DNA of 64,000 nt from Pseudomonas chlororaphis (GCF_001921865.1 NZ_MSCT01000010.1:62001-126000); one strand, 5' to 3'. Shown: positions 1 to 7,924, counted from the stretch's first letter. Numbers and translations are program-made. The notes: generated by a model from the sequence alone, not told the origin.

Positions 1-2
1 CG

Positions 3-44
3 TCAGCTATCGCGCACTTCCGGTATCGACTGTGGGGGCACTAA
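3..44 (+). CDS. 3' end of an upstream gene cut by the window edge
   Basis: Only about 13 codons are visible, ending in FRYRLWGH and the TAA at 42-44. The last A of this stop is the first base of the next gene's ATG (TAATG), the same kind of overlap as at the following junction. That is why I read it as the tail of a co-transcribed gene and not as noise. No function can be assigned. If real, the conflict operon that follows begins to the left of this window. Confidence 0.4.
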   Translation, partial: SAIAHFRYRLWGH

Positions 45-448
45 TGGCTTTCGACTTGTATCAACAGGTACCCTCCTTCTCACCAGTCAGTGTTGCCGCT
101 TTTCTCAGCGAGACCATATTGAGCCTGGCCTCCGTTGATCCGGAGAAAAAGCAGACTATACGTGAGCTCGTTGGTGAGGCTGTCGAATCAGCAGAGCTGA
201 GTCCATTGCGGGTGGTTGCGCGTAAGCTCGTTCCACAGCTTAATGGGCGAGGTCCCATTTTGGGCTTGCTTGCGGAACAACAGGGTAAGTTTGCGATAGA
301 CGACGCTCAGTTCCGTGAGAAGGTCGGTGTACCCGCTGAGGCGGTCCTGACCATCCCAGAATGGGCCGCTTGGATTTTCAGGGAGTTGCAGGCTGCTCGG
401 GCTACGCAAGAGGTTGTGAAGGCTAAGAAGCCTGGAAGTAAAGCCTGA
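44..448 (+). CDS. Small unknown protein at head of GTPase-caspase operon
   Basis: This is a 134-residue protein I do not recognise. It is mostly predicted helical, has no signal peptide or membrane segment, and ends in a basic lysine-rich tail (KAKKPGSKA). The ATG at 44 is preferred: GTGGGGG sits five bases upstream, and it overlaps the preceding stop as TAATG. A GTG at 32 in the same frame is an alternative, and the frame stays open to the window edge, so an earlier start cannot be fully excluded. Its own TGA overlaps the next gene's ATG (TGATG), implying translational coupling with the GTPase. By position it could be a sensor, adaptor or regulator of the two GTPases, but that is inference. 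Confidence 0.65.
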   Translation: MAFDLYQQVPSFSPVSVAAFLSETILSLASVDPEKKQTIRELVGEAVESAELSPLRVVARKLVPQLNGRGPILGLLAEQQGKFAIDDAQFREKVGVPAEAVLTIPEWAAWIFRELQAARATQEVVKAKKPGSKA

Positions 449-1401
449 TGAGTGCTTGCTCGCGCCCTTCATGTTTTGCCCCTGATTGTAGTTGCGACTT
501 GGGCTTTGTGAACCACACCAAATGCCCCAGTTGGGGGGCAGGGGGCGAGGAGGTCTCAGCATCCTCGGTGGTGGACGCGAATAGCTTGCTGCTTCCTTGG
601 TCGGGAAGTGCGCTGGGTCTCTCCGATTTGAGCTTTGTCGCAGGCCCAGGAAAGCCAATGGTCGTCGGGGTGGTAGGGCCGCAGAACGCTGGAAAGACTA
701 CGTTGCTCGCGGCTTGGTACCTGCTTATCGGGCGCGGTCTGGCTTGCTCTGAGAAACGTCGCTTTGCCGGCTCCTTTTCATTAGCAGGTTGGGAAGCGCT
801 GGCGGGTTCGCTACGATGGAGTCCAGGTAATCCCCCTAATTTTCCACCGCATACCTCCAGCCGAGGCGGCAGAGCTCCGGGGCTTTTACATACTTCATTT
901 AGAGGTGGCTCAGGTGATGTTCGCAGCTACCTATTTACCGATGCCCCGGGCGAATGGTTCCAAAAATGGTCCATGAACCGTGATGCGCCTGATGCCCAGG
1001 GTGCGCGCTGGGTGGCAGAGCATGCGGATATGTTCTTGCTGATTGCAGATCGCCAAGCACTTGCTGGAGAGAACAAAGGATCAGCACGTAGTGCCCTTCA
1101 GGTATTGTCTCGCAGACTGGCAGCAGAGCGTGCTGACCGCCCAGTTGCGATCGTTTGGACCAAAGCTGATGTTTCCATCGCGCCAGAAATTGAAACGGCT
1201 GTCCGCGATGCGGTACTGAAGTTAATGCCTGATACTCGTGAGTTTTTGGTCAGCATCTCTGGCTCGGGTGATGACCATAACAAGGGGCAGGGGCTTCTCG
1301 AACTGCTCGACTGGGCTCTTGATATCCGGAGAACTCGCCTTTCCTTGCCGCCGCCCCAAGCGGCTAGCTCGGATCTTCTGTTCATGTTTGGGGTGAAGTA
1401 G
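448..1401 (+). CDS. Zinc-cluster TRAFAC-type GTPase (double-GTPase 2-like) of conflict system
   Basis: A 317-residue P-loop GTPase. Residues 77-84 (GPQNAGKT) form the Walker A/G1 loop, DAPG at 165-168 is the G3 switch II, and TKAD at 238-241 is the G4 base-specificity motif. The first 30 residues carry four Cys followed by a His and a fifth Cys (C4, C9, C14, C16, H23, C26), which looks like a small metal-binding cluster. Spacing to its neighbours is a TGATG overlap upstream and two bases downstream. The domain layout fits the DO-GTPase2 family that is found beside a second GTPase and a GAP1 protein in predicted NTP-dependent conflict systems. I infer that it acts as a threshold switch for the caspase effector. 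The family name is recalled from knowledge and was not searched. Confidence 0.8.
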   Translation: MSACSRPSCFAPDCSCDLGFVNHTKCPSWGAGGEEVSASSVVDANSLLLPWSGSALGLSDLSFVAGPGKPMVVGVVGPQNAGKTTLLAAWYLLIGRGLACSEKRRFAGSFSLAGWEALAGSLRWSPGNPPNFPPHTSSRGGRAPGLLHTSFRGGSGDVRSYLFTDAPGEWFQKWSMNRDAPDAQGARWVAEHADMFLLIADRQALAGENKGSARSALQVLSRRLAAERADRPVAIVWTKADVSIAPEIETAVRDAVLKLMPDTREFLVSISGSGDDHNKGQGLLELLDWALDIRRTRLSLPPPQAASSDLLFMFGVK

Positions 1402-1403
1402 CC

Positions 1404-2261
1404 ATGAGCGTTAGTGATAACTCGATCCTGCTCATCGGTGAGTCAGGTGTCGGCAAAACCCACTATGGTGCCCAGCTTTTAAACCGTTTAATGAATGGTG
1501 CTGGCAAGTTACGGATGGATGGGGCTGCGACGAATCTTCAGCCTTTCGAGTCCGCTATGGGGCGCCTTAACGAGGGGCTTACTGCGGATCACACGCCTAC
1601 CACCACTTACGTTGATAGCCTTTGGCCAATCAGTGACGAAAACGGACTGAGGGCCGAGCTGGTATGGCCGGACTACGGCGGTGAGCAGATTAAGACCATG
1701 TCCTCAACCAGGCAAATTCCTGCTGCCTGGCGCGATCGTGTCGTGGTCTCACCGGCCTGGCTACTGCTGGTTCGCCTTCAGCAAACTCGGGTGAGTGATG
1801 ACATCTTTTCCCGCCCGCTGAACGATATCACCAGTGTAAGCGTTGATAATCGAGAGGTGCAGGTCTCCGATCAGGCGCGCCTAATCGAGTTGCTGCAGAT
1901 GCTGATTTATATTCGGAATGAAAGCACCTCCAAGCCGCTGGCTAGCCCTCGCTTAGGCGTACTTTTAAGCTGCTGGGATGAGCTAGGTACTGATGAGCTC
2001 AATCAACCACCTGCGCAAGTCTTGGAGCGCAGGCTACCTATGTTCTCCAGCTTCATCCAAAGTCTTTGGGCTGAGCCTTTGGTGCTAGGCCTTTCCGCAT
2101 TGGGGCGAGCGCTCGCGCCCAATAGCAGTGACATGGACTACGTTGTTCAAGGTCCTGAACACTTTGGCTATGTGGTGTTGCCTGATGGACAGCACACTCC
2201 AGATCTCACTCAACCGATCCAATCTCTCTTAGCAGCAAGTGCTCTAAAAGTGGCAGGGTAA
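1404..2261 (+). CDS. Second P-loop GTPase (double-GTPase 1-like) of conflict system
   Basis: A 285-residue GTPase with G1 at residues 12-19 (GESGVGKT), a TTT at 66-68 in a plausible switch I position, G3 as WPDYGGEQ at 88-95, and a G4-like SCWDELG at 189-195. The G3 has the aromatic-Gly-Gly form typical of some Ras-like/TRAFAC families. It is clearly different from the preceding GTPase (no Cys cluster, different G4), so the two are not a recent duplication. It starts two bases after the previous stop and is followed four bases later by the GAP1 gene. The pairing of two unlike GTPases with a GAP1 protein corresponds to the DO-GTPase1/DO-GTPase2 arrangement. A threshold or relay role upstream of the protease is inferred. 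Confidence 0.8.
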   Translation: MSVSDNSILLIGESGVGKTHYGAQLLNRLMNGAGKLRMDGAATNLQPFESAMGRLNEGLTADHTPTTTYVDSLWPISDENGLRAELVWPDYGGEQIKTMSSTRQIPAAWRDRVVVSPAWLLLVRLQQTRVSDDIFSRPLNDITSVSVDNREVQVSDQARLIELLQMLIYIRNESTSKPLASPRLGVLLSCWDELGTDELNQPPAQVLERRLPMFSSFIQSLWAEPLVLGLSALGRALAPNSSDMDYVVQGPEHFGYVVLPDGQHTPDLTQPIQSLLAASALKVAG

Positions 2262-2265
2262 TGCT

Positions 2266-4725
2266 TTGATAGTTGAACAGGCCGTATTTGGTGAAGCTCT
2301 TGGCGGGCACGCGCTTCGGTTGGCCAGTGATGCCTCGCTCATTCCTCCGGAGCTAGCGGCCCGTCTAGACCTACCTGATACAGCGCCGCCGGGAGTCGTA
2401 TGGTCTCCTTACGTAAGCGGCTTTGCCCTCGGCGATTGGTATGTGTTGGCGCGAATCTTTGCAGACCCTTCTGCAAGCCGGCCTGGAATGGTCATCTCGC
2501 ATGCCGTCCTCGCTCCGCTTCAGGAAATGCTCTGCTGGAGTGATCTTAGACCGCTGTTTGGGCTTCTTATTAACTCACCCAAGCCTCCGGATGTGCTCAC
2601 CTCGATAGAGTTGTCGCCCTCACAAGCAGTGCAGAGAGCTACGTCGGACTTGATTGCTACGGCACAAGCGCTGGTTACTCGTGGCAAAGGACCCGTTGTG
2701 AGGATTGGTCTTAACGGTTACGAGGAGTTGATAACGGCTCTGTGGGCTAACTGCTGGCCAGCCATCCGCATCCGCTTTGCTTTTCGGCTCAGCTTTGGGC
2801 CGCATGATGTTGTTGAGTTACCAGAGCCTACAATTGTGTGTTCACCTTCAGTGCTAGCTGCACGGTGGGGCGGACATCGCATCGTGGGGGGCGATAACTC
2901 GGGGCCCTTGACGCGTGCTGCAGCCATGCTCAGTGACAATACTGAGGCCGCCCCCATCCTGCGTTATGCTCAGGAAATTGGCGCTCAGGTTACACATTTC
3001 GCGGATCTGCCCATGCTTGAGCGTGTCTTCGATGCCAGCATCTCGATAAGCTCGACTTTTGAGCAGTGCTTAGCAACCATTCGATTGATAGAAAGGCTGT
3101 CCCCAGAGAGTTCGATTGGGACAGCGTCAAAAGAAGTAGTGATCGAGAAGTTTTTGCTGCAGCTAGGCAATGCGACCGTAGCGCAGGTCTTGCAGCTGCG
3201 AAACCTAAATGCAGACGGCTTTGCTTCATCAAGCAAGGTCTGGGCTGCTCTAGAGTCCTGGGCCGCAAAGAAGAGGTTCGAGCCCCACGAAGATACGCAG
3301 ATGCTATCCGCTATCAAGGATGCGCTGTCCGCGCCGGATGCGCTGAAGCCCTGGCGTAAGGCGATTATCGCCGGTATCTACGCGGCCTCACGTACGACTG
3401 CTAGTGAGTTCCCGGCTGCGTTCTGGCGCTGGGTAGTGGAGGGCGGTGACATCCTACAGGTTCTTTCCAAGCATTTACCTGTGGACGTTGCGTTGGAGGA
3501 TCGGCTCGTCAATGCCGCGCCAAGGAGGGTGACTGAGGCTGTTGGTGATGTAGTGATGCGAATTGCCAAACAAAAGCAGTGGTATGCGCTTCACGGCGCG
3601 GCGGCAGGGGCGTGTCTTGACGTGAGGGCTGCAGTCGAACGCCAGCTTTCGGTCGATGTAGCTGTGGAGTATCTCGACGGTCTTCAGGCAGTTTTACGTC
3701 CTGTAGTCTCCGCGCAGTTGCTTGAGGTGGCTCTGAGTGTGGAGGAACCGCGACTACTGCTCATTGCTGCTGAGCGGGTCGCTAAGAGCCCCAAACTCCT
3801 GAACGACGTCAACATTGCTGAAGCTCGAGTACAAGAGCTTTGGCTCAGGACGTTAGAGCTCAATGCGACCGCATGGGACGGGCTGCGAGAGCCACGCGAG
3901 GCATTCTTCTGCCTTCTGACGAATCTGTTGGAGGGGCGGGCAGCTAACCGTCAGCTGATTACCACGCTTTCCACTACACCTCTGGCCGATCTTAGCGAGT
4001 ATCCGAGGCTGGCGGAGGTGTGGGGACGAGTGCATGAGCCCGCTCTTGATAATTTACTGCGTGCGACTAGTTTGGGTTGGCTCAAGAGTGTTTGGGAGGG
4101 GCGTATTTCCACTCCCGATGCACGACTTCAAGCATTCATGCTCGCTGGCTCTGAGCTGTATCTCGCGCTTGAGGGGCAGACGCCTCCTGGATACTGCATT
4201 CAGATCATGGCGATCTTGCATCAGTTCAACGAGTCGAGAATGATTTGGTGGCTCGATGTCTGGTCCAAGTCGCGAAATGTATTGTCAAGATCGGAGGCTG
4301 AAGCGCTTGGTCACCTTATCTTGAAGAGAAATTGGACCAAGGCCGCTGATACACTGTTTAAGTTTCGCTTAAGCCGCAGCGATATCTGGCCCGCCTTGAG
4401 CCTCTGTGCCGACCTACTGGGAACGATCAATCGCTGGAGAATTCGGTTATCGTCGCGCTCGGCGCAGGATGACTGGGACTGCCTTGAGGCGGTGGCCGTA
4501 GACATGTATCCAGAAGGGCCAGATCACGAAGAGCTTTGGAGTCGTGCGGGCGGTCGTAATGCTGATCTACAGCACAGCGGAAGCGGGCGAAGTCGTTGGC
4601 ACCACGCGCTTGCCCAAATTAAGAATGGAAAGGGACCGCACGTCAAAAACCTGCTGAGAGAGATGCGGCGTGAGTATTCGTCGAATGAGCTTCTCAGAGA
4701 GTTAGATAATGACGCCCATTTTTAA
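2266..4725 (+). CDS. GTPase-associated protein 1 (GAP1) with C-terminal EAD1 domain
   Basis: An 819-residue protein. It opens with IVEQAVFGE and a GHAL motif, typical of the N-terminal GAP1-N domain as I recall it. A long, mostly helical middle of about 600 residues follows, and the last roughly 80 residues (738-819) match the C-terminus of the neighbouring caspase. Shared positions include YP-x-GP, ELW, RAGG, GSGR and a Trp. I identify this tail as an effector-associated domain of EAD1 type. The start is TTG at 2266: the nearby ATG at 2261 runs straight into a stop, and AGGG lies seven bases upstream. It probably bridges the two GTPases encoded before it to the protease encoded after it through homotypic EAD contacts. 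No enzymatic motif is visible. Confidence 0.75.
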   Translation: MIVEQAVFGEALGGHALRLASDASLIPPELAARLDLPDTAPPGVVWSPYVSGFALGDWYVLARIFADPSASRPGMVISHAVLAPLQEMLCWSDLRPLFGLLINSPKPPDVLTSIELSPSQAVQRATSDLIATAQALVTRGKGPVVRIGLNGYEELITALWANCWPAIRIRFAFRLSFGPHDVVELPEPTIVCSPSVLAARWGGHRIVGGDNSGPLTRAAAMLSDNTEAAPILRYAQEIGAQVTHFADLPMLERVFDASISISSTFEQCLATIRLIERLSPESSIGTASKEVVIEKFLLQLGNATVAQVLQLRNLNADGFASSSKVWAALESWAAKKRFEPHEDTQMLSAIKDALSAPDALKPWRKAIIAGIYAASRTTASEFPAAFWRWVVEGGDILQVLSKHLPVDVALEDRLVNAAPRRVTEAVGDVVMRIAKQKQWYALHGAAAGACLDVRAAVERQLSVDVAVEYLDGLQAVLRPVVSAQLLEVALSVEEPRLLLIAAERVAKSPKLLNDVNIAEARVQELWLRTLELNATAWDGLREPREAFFCLLTNLLEGRAANRQLITTLSTTPLADLSEYPRLAEVWGRVHEPALDNLLRATSLGWLKSVWEGRISTPDARLQAFMLAGSELYLALEGQTPPGYCIQIMAILHQFNESRMIWWLDVWSKSRNVLSRSEAEALGHLILKRNWTKAADTLFKFRLSRSDIWPALSLCADLLGTINRWRIRLSSRSAQDDWDCLEAVAVDMYPEGPDHEELWSRAGGRNADLQHSGSGRSRWHHALAQIKNGKGPHVKNLLREMRREYSSNELLRELDNDAHF

Positions 4726-4756
4726 TGGTGCCAACTAATGCAGCAATGGAGTAAGG

Positions 4757-5857
4757 ATGAATACGCGAGAGGTAATCGAGGTGGATGAGAAAACACCTTT
4801 TGCGGGTTGGCATGCGTTAGTCGTTGCTGTAGCAAATTATGCGCAGGTCCCTGTGCTACCGCGATCGATTCTCAATGACGCCCAAGATGTTGTTTCCACG
4901 CTAACTTCTGCTGCTCACTGCGGTTATGCGCAGCAGAACGTCAAGCTGCTACTGGACACACAGGCGACACTGGACGCGATCCGTCAGGAACTCGACGCGC
5001 TGGCGGCACGCGCTCAACCGAGCGATACCGTTCTGATTTTTTTCTCAGGCCATGGTGCCCGTCTGGGTGATGAAAGCGCCTTGGTTCCCGTTGATTGCGA
5101 TACGCACCGTGTCGCTCAAACTACATTACTGGAGCAAGAGTTCTCCACTGCGCTTGCCCGTATTAAGGCTGAGCGTTTGGTTGTTCTGATTGACGCGTGC
5201 CATGCAGGCGCCGCCGCGAGCTTTAAGAGCATCGGCGCTACGCTGGATCTTGGCTTCAATGAGAAATCACTGAACCAATTGGCTCAAGGCACCGGGCGCG
5301 TAATGATCGCGTCGTCTAGGGCGACTGAGTACTCCTATGCTTTGGGGGGAGCGCGCAACAGTCTCTTTACAGAACATTTGCTAGGGGCTTTAAGGGGGGG
5401 GGCACGTACTCAAGGCGATGGGCTGATACGTGTTTTTGAGGTATTTAATTACGTCAGCGAAAGAGTGCGTCATGCCATGCCAGGCCAGCAGCATCCGATC
5501 TTCAAAGCGAGCGATTTGGAAGATAATTTTCCGATTGCGCTTGAGCTTGGAGGAGTAAAACGCCTCGATGCTACGTCTGCGGTAGCAGATAGCGGCAAGG
5601 TGTGGCGCCAACTCGAAGAAATACTATCGGACCTGTATCCGGCAGGACCTCAGGATCAGGAACTCTGGCTGCGTGCCGGTGGCGATATTTCCCGGTTACG
5701 CTTAGGGGGTTCCGGCCGTGCTACCTGGTTCGCTGCGCTGCGCACGCTTAGACAAGGTGGTGGTGGAGCTGAAATAAATCAAAACTCCTTAATCGACTCG
5801 GCTTTGCAGGATTTTCCACATCACCAAGAGCTAAAGAATCTTGCCAACGGCAGCTAA
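4757..5857 (+). CDS. Caspase-like (C14/metacaspase) protease effector with EAD1 domain
   Basis: A 366-residue protein. Residues 15-265 form a caspase fold: a beta strand ending LVVAVANY, the catalytic His99 in FFSGHG and the catalytic Cys148 in LIDACHAG. Both members of the dyad are intact, so the enzyme should be active. After a short linker, residues 283-366 form the EAD1 domain shared with the GAP1 protein. The GGAG Shine-Dalgarno is five bases before ATG 4757. Caspase-EAD proteins are predicted suicide effectors: EAD contacts bring the zymogen to its sensor complex and local crowding triggers cleavage of host proteins. Here the GAP1 protein is the obvious partner. Substrates are unknown. 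No inhibitor or antitoxin gene is visible next to it. Confidence 0.85.
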   Translation: MNTREVIEVDEKTPFAGWHALVVAVANYAQVPVLPRSILNDAQDVVSTLTSAAHCGYAQQNVKLLLDTQATLDAIRQELDALAARAQPSDTVLIFFSGHGARLGDESALVPVDCDTHRVAQTTLLEQEFSTALARIKAERLVVLIDACHAGAAASFKSIGATLDLGFNEKSLNQLAQGTGRVMIASSRATEYSYALGGARNSLFTEHLLGALRGGARTQGDGLIRVFEVFNYVSERVRHAMPGQQHPIFKASDLEDNFPIALELGGVKRLDATSAVADSGKVWRQLEEILSDLYPAGPQDQELWLRAGGDISRLRLGGSGRATWFAALRTLRQGGGGAEINQNSLIDSALQDFPHHQELKNLANGS

Positions 5858-5982
5858 TGGCCGTTGCTGCCGGATACAACTGGCAGTTATTGGCCGAGAG
5901 CTGCACGTCGTGAAGGGCAGCACTCAGTTTTAAGTGAGCGGTTGAGAGCGCTCGTGAACGAATTTAACCGATTGTTTTGGGT

Positions 5983-6129
5983 TCATCTTGTAGGTTTCAC
6001 GATCTCGCCAACGCGTCGATAAACTGTTTCTGTTATGCGTTTATCGGTATGTCCAAGCAGTCGGCTAGCATGACCAAGATCGTCAATCTCACTGGCTGCC
6101 TTCGGACGGATATCCCTGAACTGGAACTG
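5983..6129 (-). pseudogene. C-terminal remnant of a phage-type tyrosine recombinase (integrase)
   Basis: Read on the minus strand up to the TGA at 5985-5983, the frame gives QFQFRDIRPKAAS, then a short helix, LLGHTDKRITETVYRR and a KPTR end. This is the catalytic tail of a phage integrase: an RDIR-type arginine region, LLGH with the conserved His, and VYRR with the nucleophilic Tyr about ten residues later. Upstream (above about 6130) the frame loses similarity and runs into the hairpin repeat, so only about 49 codons of a protein of 300-400 residues survive. It lies directly beside the GTPase-caspase operon and indicates that the operon arrived on, or next to, an integrating element. Confidence 0.7.
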
Positions 6130-6168
6130 TCGGATGCTGGAAGTGAATCGCCGGCGACAGCAATCGCC

Positions 6169-6234
6169 TAGTGTCCGCTTTTGGCCGAAAACAGCCTTTC
6201 ATGGATGGCTGCTTCCGACCAAAAGCCCACACTA
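6169..6234. repeat. Imperfect palindrome with 28-base arms
   Basis: The arm at 6169-6196 (TAGTGTCCGCTTTTGGCC...) and the reverse complement of 6207-6234 agree at 23 of 28 positions, with a 10-base loop. The core TCCGCTTTTGGCCGAAA resembles intergenic repeats I know from Pseudomonas genomes. It could be a repeat unit or the terminus of a small mobile element. No transposase is nearby. Confidence 0.55.
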
Positions 6235-6272
6235 AAAACCTCAACCAAACGATCAAAAACTCAAAACCAACC

Positions 6273-6785
6273 TCACTTCACCCCCACCCCAAACACCTCC
6301 CCACCCTTAGTCGACTGAATCACCCATTCCCCACTCACCCGAAACGACTTGGCTGAGGCGTACGTGTCTTCCATAAACTGGAAATAAACAATCTTCCCAT
6401 CGACGACCCTGGCAAGAATCGAGAACGGCGAGGTAAAGCGATTACCCACCCCGACCGAGGTGTAGGTAAAACTACCGAAGACCGCGACTTTTTCGCCTTC
6501 GCTGAAGATATCGGTGACCGCGAAGTCGTTGATGTCCCAGTAGGTGCCGACGTTGGAGAAGGTGTCGATGTAGATCTGCCGGCCTTTGCGGGTGCCGGCC
6601 CAGGGTTCGATCTGTTGCAGTTCGGGGTTGTCGAAGTTCAGGGAGACGTAGGTGGCGTCTTCGCTGACCAGTCGGGCGGCGGCGTGGGCGACGCTGTCCT
6701 TGCCGCTGTTGGCCAGGAAGGCGCTGACGACGTCGATCGGGGCTTTGGTTTTTTCTGCTGTTTCGATTACGGCGAGGTTGGCCAT
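6273..6785 (-). CDS. SnoaL/NTF2-like protein of catabolic cluster
   Basis: A 170-residue protein of the SnoaL-like (NTF2 cone-fold) type. It has a helical first third, then alternating strands with the pattern VTDIFSEGEKVAVFGSFTY and ARVVDGKIVYFQFMEDT that marks these ligand-binding or small isomerase/hydratase domains. It is cytoplasmic, with no signal peptide. It is the last gene of a minus-strand cluster with an amidohydrolase, an aldehyde dehydrogenase, a GMC oxidoreductase and a LysR regulator, so it probably handles an intermediate of the same pathway or binds the substrate. The specific reaction cannot be read from the sequence. Confidence 0.8.
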   Translation of the reverse strand: MANLAVIETAEKTKAPIDVVSAFLANSGKDSVAHAAARLVSEDATYVSLNFDNPELQQIEPWAGTRKGRQIYIDTFSNVGTYWDINDFAVTDIFSEGEKVAVFGSFTYTSVGVGNRFTSPFSILARVVDGKIVYFQFMEDTYASAKSFRVSGEWVIQSTKGGEVFGVGVK

Positions 6786-6931
6786 TTTGTTTCCTGCTTA
6801 TTGAGTGTTTCAGGGGGAATTGAAGGGCGTGCGGTGTCGCTTCTTGCAGTCTGGAACGTGGCGTCGTGGATCTTTTCGATGCCAGTCGATCGCGGGTACC
6901 CGGGGCCCCCCGGATACCCGCGTGTGCCTCT

Positions 6932-7924
6932 CTACAAAGCGAACAACCGCTGCGCATTGCCGCGGCCGATTTTCTCCCGGTCGTTTTCGCTGATCAGCGC
7001 CTGGTCGAACCATTGGCTGGCGGTGTCCATGCTTTCGTATGGGTAGTCCGCGGAGAACAGCACGCGGTCGACGCCGATTTCGCTGATGGCGTCCAGCAGG
7101 CCCTTGGTGTGGAAGTGGCCGGCGGTGGTCAGGTAGAAGTTGTGGCTGAAGTAGTGGCTGACCGGTTTTTGCGCCTGGCCCAGGCCTTCGCCTTCGCGCT
7201 GCATGTGCAGGCGGTGTTCCAGGCGCGGCAGCATCAGCGGCAGGCCTTCGGCGAGGTGGCCGAGGATGATGGTCAGGTTGGGGAAGCGGTCGAACAAGCC
7301 GCTGAGCATCAAGCGGATGGCGTGGGTCGCGGTCTCGTGGGCGAAGCCCCAGGCCGAGCCGATCAGCGACGGGTAGCCTTCGTAGATCCGCCGTTGGCTC
7401 GGCAACGCCTCGCGCGGGTGCAGGTAGACCGGCACATTGAGTGCCGCCACCCGTTCCCAGAATTCCCAGACCGGCGCTTCGTCGAGGTACTGCGCGGTGT
7501 CGGCGTTGCCGATGTTGGTGTAGCCGTTGATCAGGGCGCCGACCATGCCGTACTCCTTGACCGCGCGTTCCAGCTCGTCGGCCGCGGCCCGGGGCGATTG
7601 CAGGGCGACGGTGGCGAAGGCCTTGAAACGCTGCGGGTGGCTGGCGATGAACTGTTCGGCGATCTGGTCGTTGGTGCGCTGGGCGAAGGACACCGCCTGG
7701 CGCGTGTCGAGAATCGACTGGGCGCCGGGGGAGGTGAGGGAGAGGATCGCCGTGTCGATGCCGTTGCGATCCATGTCGGCGATGCGCTGTTCCGTGTCCA
7801 GCAGGCGTTTTTCCACATCCGCCATATAGGCCTGGCCGTTGCGCGCGGCTTCGCCGGAGGCGTCCCACAGGCTGTTGTTCAGTTCGGTACTGAGGTGTTC
7901 TTCAAGAACGATTTTGCCTTTCAT
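6932..7924 (-). CDS. Amidohydrolase-2 family decarboxylase-like enzyme
   Basis: A 330-residue TIM-barrel metal enzyme of the amidohydrolase-2 (ACMSD / gamma-resorcylate decarboxylase) group. The start MKGKIVLEEHLS carries the EEH in place of the classical HxH, as in the resorcylate and dihydroxybenzoate decarboxylases. Metal or acid-base residues appear in the middle YLHPR segment, in ILGHLAEGLP and in the late VLFSADYPYE. Such enzymes reversibly decarboxylate hydroxybenzoates without a redox cofactor. With an aldehyde dehydrogenase and an alcohol oxidase beside it, a path of alcohol to aldehyde to acid to decarboxylated phenol is plausible. The substrate is not determinable from the sequence. 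Confidence 0.85.
   Translation of the reverse strand: MKGKIVLEEHLSTELNNSLWDASGEAARNGQAYMADVEKRLLDTEQRIADMDRNGIDTAILSLTSPGAQSILDTRQAVSFAQRTNDQIAEQFIASHPQRFKAFATVALQSPRAAADELERAVKEYGMVGALINGYTNIGNADTAQYLDEAPVWEFWERVAALNVPVYLHPREALPSQRRIYEGYPSLIGSAWGFAHETATHAIRLMLSGLFDRFPNLTIILGHLAEGLPLMLPRLEHRLHMQREGEGLGQAQKPVSHYFSHNFYLTTAGHFHTKGLLDAISEIGVDRVLFSADYPYESMDTASQWFDQALISENDREKIGRGNAQRLFAL

Larger units (their letters stand above)
5858..6272. other. Island boundary: gene-poor stretch with integrase remnant and hairpin
   Basis: This 415-base gap between the caspase gene and the catabolic cluster contains no intact gene. From left to right it holds a short inverted repeat at the caspase stop codon (CAACGGC 5845-5851 with GCCGTTG 5860-5866, no T-tract), the decayed end of a tyrosine recombinase (5983-6129, minus strand), a 28-base-arm imperfect hairpin (6169-6234) and an A/C-rich run to 6272. 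Base composition changes here from the moderate G+C of the island to the high G+C of the core genes, so this is the likely right edge of a transferred segment. Confidence 0.6.

Noticed and set aside
5977..6171. 64-residue frame at the island edge
   Set aside because: It is antisense to the integrase fossil at 5983-6129 and has no similarity of its own.
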